From contig CALAQT010000420.1 of assembly GCA_937888775.1 (NCBI GenBank), positions 1-5,165 on the forward strand: a stretch of DNA of 5,165 bases, given 5' to 3'. Shown piece by piece: positions 1 through 4,822 of this stretch (the stretch's first letter is position 1; the number at the start of each line of letters is the position of its first letter). A model generated the notes under the pieces. It made no database searches and had not been told where the DNA came from. It saw nothing but the letters and a program-made list of their open reading frames with translations. Source of the DNA: an uncultured Actinomycetes bacterium (GTDB lineage: Bacteria > Actinomycetota > Thermoleophilia > Solirubrobacterales > Solirubrobacteraceae). A program made the position numbers and the translations under genes.

Positions 1-45
1 TTCCGAAACGGCGTCGTTCACCTCCACTACCGCGTAAGCGTCTGA
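1..45 (+). CDS. possible C-terminal tail of an upstream gene (partial)
   Basis: Frame 1 is open from the window edge to a TGA at 43-45 and reads FRNGVVHLHYRVSV. Most of its codons end in C or G, as in the real genes of this window, which is the only support for it being coding. Fourteen residues are too few to assign a family. It could equally be a chance open stretch in GC-rich DNA. It shares frame 1 with the large gene at 271, but two stops (43-45 and 256-258) separate them. Confidence 0.2.
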   Translation, partial: FRNGVVHLHYRVSV

Positions 46-258
46 CCGAGCCGGCAACGCGACGCCAGGCAAAGAGCTGCTCTAGCGATCGCGCGAGCAT
101 CTGGCTGGCTCGCCGCAGCGACCCGCTCAGCGCGGAAGCGAGCAGGATGTCGGCCGCCTCTAAGCCCGGTCAGACGCCGGCCGTTGCTACTCGATGGCCT
201 CGATTCGGGTGGTTACAAGCGTTCGAGGAACGCGAGGAGCCGGTCTGGCGGCCGGTAG
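46..258. other. unassigned stretch before the nuclease-helicase gene
   Basis: No frame here gives a recognisable protein. Frames 1 and 3 are largely open, as expected in GC-rich DNA, but translate to Arg/Ser/Pro-rich sequence with no motif. In an intact TM0106-type gene, about 85 codons of Cas4-like nuclease (the part after the catalytic lysine) should lie here. I looked for a matching segment in the three + frames and found none. Frame 1 closes with TAG at 256-258. I see no tRNA, no clear promoter and no long inverted repeat. The stretch may be foreign or decayed sequence next to a breakpoint. Confidence 0.4.
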
Positions 259-270
259 CGGCCGGGCGGG

Positions 271-3135
271 GTGCCGGTGCGCCGGTATCGATCTCGTCTC
301 GGCGAAGAGTTCTCTGGCACGTATCCCGACCCGGTGCCGCATTGCGCGGTCTGTCGCTGGTCTGAGCACTGCCAAGCGAGCCGAGAGGCCGACGATCATT
401 TGTGCCTGATCGCGGGCATCGGACGCGCGCAGACGGTTCGGCTCGGCGAGGCCGGGATTGTGACGTGTGCGCAGCTCGCGGTTGCGCAGCGTCACGACCG
501 TCCGAGACGTATCGGCCGGGACGTGTTCGAGCGTCTGCGCGAGCAGGCCCGGCTCCAGGTCTACGAGCGCTCGACCGGCGGGCAGGTGTACGAGCTTCTT
601 GCGCCGGAGGAGGGTCGCGGGCTTGCCGTGCTGCCTGAGCCGCGCGCGGGCGATTTGTTCTTCGATATGGAGGGGGACCCGTTCTACGAGGCCGAGGGGC
701 TCGAGTACCTCTTCGGCGTCACGCGCGTGGACCACAGCGAGCCGGTATTCCGGGCGTTCTGGGGGCGCGATCGCCTTCAGGAGAAGGTGGCGTTCGAGGC
801 GTTTATCGACTTCGTGATGGCGGGCCTGGCGGAGGACTCACAGATCCACGTCTACCACTACGCGCCATACGAGGCGTCGGCGCTTAAGCGACTGATGGGC
901 CGCCACGGCACCCGCGAGGACGAGGTGGACCAGCTTCTACGCGGCCAAGTCCTGGTGGACCTGTACGCGGTGACGCGCCAAGCGCTGCGCACCTCGAAGC
1001 CGGGCTATTCGATCAAGCAGATCGAGGCCTTCTACATGGAGGAGCGCGAGCAGGAGGTCACCGAGGCAGGCGACTCGATCGTGCGCTTCGAAGAGTGGCT
1101 GGACACCGGCGACCAGGCGCTGCTCGATTCGATCGAGGCCTACAACGAGGTCGACTGCCTCTCGACCGTCAAGCTCCACCTCTGGTTGCTCGAGCGCCGC
1201 GCCGAAGCGCAGCGGCAATTCGGCGCCCCCATCCCGTGGCGCCCACCGCCAGCGCCATATGAGGCCACGCCGGAGGCCGCCGAAATCCAGGACGAGGTCG
1301 CCCGGCTGGAACACGCGCTGACCCGCGACGTGCCCGAGGATCTGGCTGTCGCGTCCGACGATCAACGCTCGCGCTGGCTCCTGGCACAACTGTTGAGCTA
1401 CCACCGTCGCGAGGAGAAGCCAGCGTGGTGGGCTTACTTCTCACGCGCTGAGATGTCGCCCGACGAGCTCGTCGAGGACCCCGAGGCGATCGGCCGGCTG
1501 TCTGAGGATCCGAGCGCGCCACCGGTCGTCGACAAGCGCTCGTTGATCTACACCCTGCGCTACCCGGAGCAGGAGCACAAGCTTTCTCCCGGAGGCAGCA
1601 TCGTGGAGGTTTCCACGAAGCGCACGGTGGACGTCGTTGAGATCGACGACTCCGACGGGGTGGTGCGTATCCGCCGCGGACAGCAACGCGCGCAGGAGGC
1701 GCTCCCAACCGGCCTCATCCCCGGCGGGCCATACCACACCGGCGAACAGCGTGCCGCGCTGCGCCGGCTTGCCAAGGTCGTCGCCAGTTCGGGCCTCGAC
1801 GGCCCGGGTGAGTTCCGCGCCGCGCGCGACGCGCTCTGCCGGCGCCGGCCTCGAATCGTGGGACTTGATCCGAGCGCTCCCCTTCAGAACCCCTCTCCGC
1901 GCATCGACGAGCTCAAGCGACTGGCCGAGAGCTTGGACAGTTCGTATCTGTTTATCCAGGGGCCGCCCGGGTCCGGGAAGACTTGGACCGGCGCGCAGCT
2001 CGTCGCGCACTTGATTGGCCGCGGCGCCCGTGTCGGCGTGGCCGCCAACAGTCACAAGGCGATCCACAACCTCCTGCACGAGGTTGAGACCACGGCGACC
2101 GAGCAGAACATCAACTTCCGCGGCTGGAAGAAATGCTCGCAAGATAACCCCGAGTCCAAGTTTGCTTCAGAGCTCAACGAGCCATTGATCGAGAACGAAC
2201 CGAGGATCCAGGCGTTCCCGCCACCGGATGACGTACGGCTGGTGGCTGGTACAGCCTGGCTGTTCGCGCCCGAGGCGATGGACATCGCGCTCGACTACTT
2301 GGTCATTGACGAGGCGGGACAGGTCTCGCTTGGCGACGCGCTCGCGATGGGCACGGCGGCGCGCAACCTGATTCTGCTTGGGGACCCACTACAGCTCGCG
2401 CAGGTCTCGCAAGGGACCCACCCCGACGGCGCCGGCGCGTCGATCCTCGAGCACCTGCTGGGCGAGCACGGCACGGTCCCTCCTGAGCTGGGCGTGTTCC
2501 TCGACCAAACGCGGCGCATGCACCCTGACGTCTGCCGGTTCATCTCGGAGGTTGTCTATGAGAGTCGCCTGAGCGCGATCGACGAATGCGCCCGGCAGAG
2601 GGTCGACGCTCCCGGAGCGCTCGTTGGAACCGGCGTACGGTTCCTGGAGATCGACCACGCCGGAAACACGCGCGCCTCGACCGAAGAGGCCGATGCCATT
2701 TCAGCAGCGATCCACGATCTCGACCGAGGCTCTGTAACGACGGCCAACGACGTCACGCGCCCGCTCAAGCGCGAGGACATAATGATCGTCACGCCCTACA
2801 ACGCCCAGGTGCGCCGGCTGGCAGAGCGCCTGCCCGCCGGCGTGCGGATCGGCACAGTCGACAAGTTCCAAGGCCAGGAGGCCTACGTCGTCTTCTTCTC
2901 GATGGCAACGTCCTCGGGCGCTGAGGTACCTCGCAACGTCGAGTTCCTCTACAGCCGCAACCGCCTCAACGTCGCCGTGTCCCGCGCACGCTGCCTCGCA
3001 ATACTCGTCTGCAACCCGCAGCTCCTGCTGCTCAAACCGCATACGATCGAGCAAATGCGACTTGTGAACGCGTTGTGCCGCCTCGTCGAGCTAGCGCAGC
3101 CCAACGAGGCCTTGAGATCCGCGGCGACGAGGTGA
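271..3135 (+). CDS. TM0106-type RecB-like nuclease / RNase H-like exonuclease / SF1 helicase, lacking its N-terminal nuclease core
   Basis: The 954-residue product is a DNA-processing enzyme, presumably cytoplasmic. Residues 18-34 carry Cys25, Cys28 and Cys34 (CX2CX5C), the tail of a Cas4/AddB-type Fe-S cluster. A helix-hairpin-helix-like segment follows at about 46-70. Residues 130-303 match a YprB/RNase_H_2 exonuclease, with acidic residues in FFDMEGD (Asp132, Glu134), LVDLY (Asp230) and YNEVD (Asp295). The SF1 UPF1-like helicase has Walker A GPPGSGKT (564-571), DEAGQ (680-684), GDPLQL (704-709), QTRRMHP (746-752), DKFQGQE (864-870) and NVAVSRAR (900-907). Helicase and exonuclease look intact. 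Family members normally begin with several hundred residues holding the PDDEXK nuclease and the first cluster cysteine; both are absent here and TAG 256-258 closes the frame. GTG 271 (or GTG 277, behind GGGCGGGG) is a weak start. DNA repair or defence is possible, but the precise role is unknown. It may be a 5'-truncated pseudogene. Confidence 0.85.
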   Translation: MPVRRYRSRLGEEFSGTYPDPVPHCAVCRWSEHCQASREADDHLCLIAGIGRAQTVRLGEAGIVTCAQLAVAQRHDRPRRIGRDVFERLREQARLQVYERSTGGQVYELLAPEEGRGLAVLPEPRAGDLFFDMEGDPFYEAEGLEYLFGVTRVDHSEPVFRAFWGRDRLQEKVAFEAFIDFVMAGLAEDSQIHVYHYAPYEASALKRLMGRHGTREDEVDQLLRGQVLVDLYAVTRQALRTSKPGYSIKQIEAFYMEEREQEVTEAGDSIVRFEEWLDTGDQALLDSIEAYNEVDCLSTVKLHLWLLERRAEAQRQFGAPIPWRPPPAPYEATPEAAEIQDEVARLEHALTRDVPEDLAVASDDQRSRWLLAQLLSYHRREEKPAWWAYFSRAEMSPDELVEDPEAIGRLSEDPSAPPVVDKRSLIYTLRYPEQEHKLSPGGSIVEVSTKRTVDVVEIDDSDGVVRIRRGQQRAQEALPTGLIPGGPYHTGEQRAALRRLAKVVASSGLDGPGEFRAARDALCRRRPRIVGLDPSAPLQNPSPRIDELKRLAESLDSSYLFIQGPPGSGKTWTGAQLVAHLIGRGARVGVAANSHKAIHNLLHEVETTATEQNINFRGWKKCSQDNPESKFASELNEPLIENEPRIQAFPPPDDVRLVAGTAWLFAPEAMDIALDYLVIDEAGQVSLGDALAMGTAARNLILLGDPLQLAQVSQGTHPDGAGASILEHLLGEHGTVPPELGVFLDQTRRMHPDVCRFISEVVYESRLSAIDECARQRVDAPGALVGTGVRFLEIDHAGNTRASTEEADAISAAIHDLDRGSVTTANDVTRPLKREDIMIVTPYNAQVRRLAERLPAGVRIGTVDKFQGQEAYVVFFSMATSSGAEVPRNVEFLYSRNRLNVAVSRARCLAILVCNPQLLLLKPHTIEQMRLVNALCRLVELAQPNEALRSAATR

Positions 3136-3150
3136 GCGGAAGCTTCGTGT

Positions 3151-3197
3151 GGTGTGGACTCAAGTGTGGACTAATCTATGGACTGTGAGTCCACACC
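3151..3197. repeat. three 12-nt-spaced TGGACT direct repeats inside a 12-bp inverted repeat
   Basis: TGGACT occurs at 3155-3160, 3167-3172 and 3179-3184, exactly 12 nt apart. The first two units share eight bases (TGTGGACT) and the third is TATGGACT. The outer sequence GGTGTGGACTCA (3151-3162) is the exact reverse complement of TGAGTCCACACC (3186-3197), so the set also forms a 12-bp stem with a 23-nt loop. It begins 16 nt after the stop of the nuclease-helicase gene. Such an arrangement suits an iteron or an operator for a DNA-binding protein. It could also act as a transcript hairpin, but no T-tract follows it. Confidence 0.7.
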
Positions 3198-3204
3198 TGA
3201 ACTC

Positions 3205-3330
3205 GCCCCGGCCCCCGCTGCATATGGGGTTTGGTGGGGTCCCCGAGCCAGACTACCCGCCCCCCACGATGTGTGTTGCGGGTAGTCTGGCTCGGGTCCT
3301 GGTGTTCGGATATGCAGCGGGGGCGGGGGC
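3205..3330. repeat. nested 126-bp palindrome with outer and inner arms
   Basis: Inner arms 3242-3260 and 3278-3296 are perfect 19-nt reverse complements (CCCGAGCCAGACTACCCGC on the left) with a 17-nt loop. Outer arms 3205-3225 and 3310-3330 pair at 20 of 21 positions (the mismatch is G3210 against G3325) and include GCCCCCGCTGCATAT. Unpaired spacers of 16 nt (3226-3241) and 13 nt (3297-3309) lie between outer and inner arms. The structure is far longer than chance symmetry would give, even in GC-rich DNA. No T-run follows either arm, which argues against a standard intrinsic terminator, and no target-site duplication flanks it. Candidate roles are an oriT or single-strand origin hairpin, or a REPIN/MITE-like element. 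Confidence 0.85.
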
Positions 3331-3339
3331 TGGACAGCA

Positions 3340-3363
3340 GGGGTCTTGGGGTCGGAGGGTGGG
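3340..3363 (+). other. G-quadruplex-type G-run cluster
   Basis: Four G-runs sit on the + strand: GGGG 3340-3343, GGGG 3348-3351, GGG 3357-3359 and GGG 3361-3363, with loops of 4, 5 and 1 nt. This fits the common G3+N1-7 pattern. More G-runs lie at 3319-3329 in the outer palindrome arm. In a GC-rich genome such motifs are frequent, so function is not implied. Its place within the control region is the only reason to list it. Confidence 0.4.
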
Positions 3364-3390
3364 TTGGTTTCAGAGGTTCGGGTGGGGGGT

Positions 3391-3423
3391 CAAAGTCAAC
3401 GGCAAAGTCAACGGCAACGACGG
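3391..3423. repeat. 12-nt tandem repeat, two perfect copies plus a shortened third
   Basis: CAAAGTCAACGG occupies 3391-3402 and is repeated without gap or change at 3403-3414. A shortened copy, CAACGACGG, follows at 3415-3423. The 12-nt period equals that of the TGGACT repeats about 230 nt upstream, although the unit sequence differs. The motif is AT-richer than its surroundings and lies about 65 nt before the start of the replication-relaxation-like gene. It suits a binding site for a replication or mobilisation protein or a repressor; this is inference. Confidence 0.65.
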
Positions 3424-3440
3424 GTGAGACGACGCGTGCT

Positions 3441-3447
3441 GGGGGAG
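3441..3447 (+). promoter_or_regulatory. strong Shine-Dalgarno for a 12-codon leader
   Basis: GGGGGAG lies five bases before a GTG at 3453, good spacing for a ribosome binding site. It is the clearest Shine-Dalgarno I see in the window, yet it points at a mini-ORF and not directly at ATG 3488. The nearer G-rich stretch GGGGTGGG (3478-3485) lies only two bases before ATG 3488, which is poor spacing. Confidence 0.4.
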
Positions 3448-3452
3448 CTGGC

Positions 3453-3491
3453 GTGATCGTGGCGGCCCTGGGTTTCTGGGGTGGGCGATGA
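3453..3491 (+). CDS. possible 12-codon leader peptide coupled to the next gene
   Basis: GTG 3453 opens a short frame, VIVAALGFWGGR, that ends in TGA at 3489-3491. The stop overlaps the ATG of the next gene as ATGA (3488-3491), a typical translational-coupling junction. The mini-ORF has a well-placed GGGGGAG ribosome site. A likely reading is that ribosomes load here and reinitiate at ATG 3488. The peptide itself has no recognisable function. It could also be fortuitous, since GC-rich DNA makes short frames common. No attenuator-type codon run is present. Confidence 0.3.
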   Translation: MIVAALGFWGGR

Positions 3492-4267
3492 CCGATGAGG
3501 CGCCGGGCGGGACCAGGTCGGCGGGTAGCGGCGGGTTGCGTCCGGGTCAGGGGTCGCTTGCGGGGCTTGCGTGGTTGGCGCGGGTCGGGCCGGCTTCGGG
3601 CGAGGCGTGGGGTTGCGCGATGGGCTGGGGTCGCTCCGCCGTCTTCTCGCACGCGAAGCGCCTCGAGCGCGAGGGTTGGCTTGAGCGGTATCCGACGCTG
3701 AAGGGGAACGGCTCGCTGCTGGTCGCTACCAGCTCGGGCGTCCGGATGGCTGGGGTAGCGGTCTCCCCGGCGAGACCGCCGGCGCCGACGTGGTGGGCGC
3801 ACCTTCACGCGTGCAGCTGGGTCGCGGCATGGTTGACCGTGCGCGGCCGCGTGATGCAAGGCTGCCGCGAAGTGGACGAGGATCCGTCGTGGCGCGGGAA
3901 CATTCGCTGGCACGACGGCAAGGGCGCGCACCGCTCAGGCCATCGGCCCGACCTGGCGGTGATCCTGGATGGCGTGCGGTTCGGCATCGAGGTCGAGCTC
4001 GCGCGCAAGTCCGTTGAACGGCTAAAGGCGATCGTCGGCCTGCACGCCCGCTGGCGCGCAGCGGGTCAGACCGGCGGGGTGATCTACGTATGCGCGGATG
4101 AGGCAGGCGCCGACCGGGTGCGTGAGATCGCGGCGGAGCGGGGGCTGACCACAGATCGCGGCGGCGGCGTGCGCGTCGAGCTACTCGAGCGGATAGAGCG
4201 GGAAACCCGCGCCGCGGCGGCGACCGCAGCACAGACGCGTGCGCGTCCCATGGCGCCCGCTGGCTGA
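3488..4267 (+). CDS. replication-relaxation-like (Replic_Relax/MobC-type) protein: winged helix plus PD-(D/E)XK-like core
   Basis: The 259-residue product resembles plasmid and integrative-element replication-relaxation proteins, which are thought to help DNA processing at the origin during mobilisation. Residues 23-90 fit a winged helix-turn-helix: a recognition-helix-like segment (GWGRSAVFSHAKRLEREGWL, 46-64) is followed by a wing ending near SSGVRMAG. The segment WWAHLHACSW (102-111) matches the position of the W-x-H element of that family. The C-terminal half has Pro154-Asp155 and then Glu168-Val169-Glu170, followed by Lys174 and Lys180: a PD-(D/E)XK-like arrangement with Glu where the catalytic Lys would stand, so nuclease activity is doubtful. 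The tail (from about 235) is Ala/Arg-rich. ATG 3488 overlaps the stop of a 12-codon leader. The coupling ATPase gene follows after 138 nt, supporting a mobilisation role. Family assignment is by motif order; a DNA-binding regulator is the alternative. Confidence 0.7.
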   Translation: MTDEAPGGTRSAGSGGLRPGQGSLAGLAWLARVGPASGEAWGCAMGWGRSAVFSHAKRLEREGWLERYPTLKGNGSLLVATSSGVRMAGVAVSPARPPAPTWWAHLHACSWVAAWLTVRGRVMQGCREVDEDPSWRGNIRWHDGKGAHRSGHRPDLAVILDGVRFGIEVELARKSVERLKAIVGLHARWRAAGQTGGVIYVCADEAGADRVREIAAERGLTTDRGGGVRVELLERIERETRAAAATAAQTRARPMAPAG

Positions 4268-4352
4268 GCGTCCGGGGGTCGGGCGCGCACTCCAGGGGGC
4301 GTGGGGGCGATCCGCGCACGACACGGAGTGCCGATACGACGGCCACAGAGCC

Positions 4353-4377
4353 GCGTAAGCATAAGTAGTATTAGTTT
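4353..4377 (+). promoter_or_regulatory. AT-rich island, possible promoter of the coupling ATPase gene
   Basis: The 138-base gap before the coupling gene contains a short AT-rich stretch (TAAGCATAAGTAGTATTAG and following T-run) in otherwise very GC-rich DNA. TAGTAT at 4366-4371 could serve as a -10 element, with a start site near 4378 and the ATG at 4406. No convincing -35 hexamer lies at the right distance, so this is only a candidate. The rest of the gap (4268-4352) shows only a weak 7-bp inverted repeat (GCACTCC at 4287-4293, GGAGTGC at 4325-4331). Confidence 0.25.
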
Positions 4378-4405
4378 GCCGGGTGTAGCGGTATGGTTGG
4401 CGGTG

Positions 4406-4822
4406 ATGTGGCGTCCGACCGTCGTGCTCCTCGATCTCGCGTTGGTGATCGCGCTTGGAGCACTCGGATGGCTGGGAGCGTGGCTGCTGCGTCGCCGGAC
4501 GACTCTGTCGGTGAAGAACCTCTACCTCGCCGCGGGCCTGACGGGACTCGCGCTCGGGGTCGGCATCGCTGCGCGAGCCTGGCCGGTGGTGCTGCTACTA
4601 GCATCGATCGCCGCGCCGGCGCTCGCGGGCGCGCTCTCGGGGCGTCGCTGGCGCCTGGCGGATCTCGGCGCCGGCGAGGAGCTGCGCCAGCACGAGCTCT
4701 CCCGCCGATGGTTGTGGCAGCCGGCGCCGGACAGACGCCCGGGGGAGCGCAGGTACATCGCCTCTCAGGGCGAGATCGTTCACGAACGACCCTGCCCGAC
4801 GACGTCGAGTACGTGCCGATGA
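4406..4822 (+). CDS. membrane N-terminus of a VirD4/TraG-type coupling protein, ended by an apparent frameshift
   Basis: The 138-residue product has three hydrophobic segments at about 5-28, 39-56 and 60-77, followed by a charged cytoplasmic part (RWRLADLGAGEELRQHEL, then WQPAP and RRYIASQGEIVHERP). This is the usual build of a conjugative coupling ATPase: membrane anchor first, ATPase after. The last ten residues (about CPTTSSTCR) look like out-of-frame reading. From about 4795 the G/C-ending codon pattern moves to frame 1, which reads PDDVEYVPMTG straight into the ATPase domain at 4819. One missing base near 4793-4797 (for example TGGCCC reduced to TGCCC) would restore a single frame. ATG 4406 was chosen because it directly precedes the first hydrophobic segment; its ribosome site is weak (GGCGG 4399-4403), and TTG 4397 or GTG 4403 are possible. 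An in-frame start at 4301 would add an unconvincing 35 residues. Confidence 0.65.
   Translation: MWRPTVVLLDLALVIALGALGWLGAWLLRRRTTLSVKNLYLAAGLTGLALGVGIAARAWPVVLLLASIAAPALAGALSGRRWRLADLGAGEELRQHELSRRWLWQPAPDRRPGERRYIASQGEIVHERPCPTTSSTCR

Larger units (their letters stand above)
3136..3487. other. repeat-dense noncoding control region (candidate oriT or origin)
   Basis: This roughly 350-base gap separates the nuclease-helicase gene from the replication-relaxation-like gene. Open frames crossing it translate to low-complexity Gly/Pro/Arg sequence and are not believable genes, apart from a possible 12-codon leader at its 3' end. It contains two unrelated sets of 12-nt direct repeats, a 12-bp inverted repeat, a nested 126-bp palindrome and a G-run cluster. 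Iteron-like repeats plus hairpins directly upstream of mobilisation-type genes are the usual arrangement of transfer or replication origins of plasmids and integrative elements. That assignment is an inference; no nick site can be identified by eye. Confidence 0.5.

Noticed and set aside
1..100. Minus-strand open frame from ATG 100 out of the window (MLARSLEQLFAWRRV...)
   Set aside because: Its third codon positions are only about half G/C, unlike the real genes here, and it matches nothing recognisable.
186..240. tRNA 3' fragment or attachment site near GCGTTCGAGGAACGC
   Set aside because: The TTCGAG resembles a T-loop, but stem and loop lengths do not fit a T-arm and no acceptor or anticodon arm is present.
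187..735. Minus-strand 182-codon frame overlapping the nuclease-helicase gene
   Set aside because: It lies opposite a region with clear Fe-S and exonuclease motifs on the + strand; it is an antisense shadow typical of GC-rich coding DNA.
1441..2142. Minus-strand 233-codon frame
   Set aside because: It lies antisense to the helicase Walker A region, shows no motif, and fits a codon-bias shadow.
3242..3296. Intrinsic terminator for the nuclease-helicase gene
   Set aside because: The stem is strong, but the loop is 17 nt and no T-run follows; it is better described as part of the nested palindrome.
3149..3427. Plus-strand frame reading the 12-nt repeats as a VWT/KVNG repeat protein
   Set aside because: The apparent peptide repeats follow from 12 being a multiple of three; the rest is Gly/Pro-rich and crosses a long palindrome, so a coding role is unlikely.
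3136..3487. CRISPR array
   Set aside because: The repeats are 12 nt and contiguous or nearly so, with no unique spacers; the Cas4-like cysteines belong to a non-CRISPR family.
3176..3931. Minus-strand 251-codon frame across the control region and the N-terminal half of the replication-relaxation-like gene
   Set aside because: Pro/Arg-rich low-complexity translation; it crosses the palindrome and both repeat arrays and overlaps a better-supported + strand gene.
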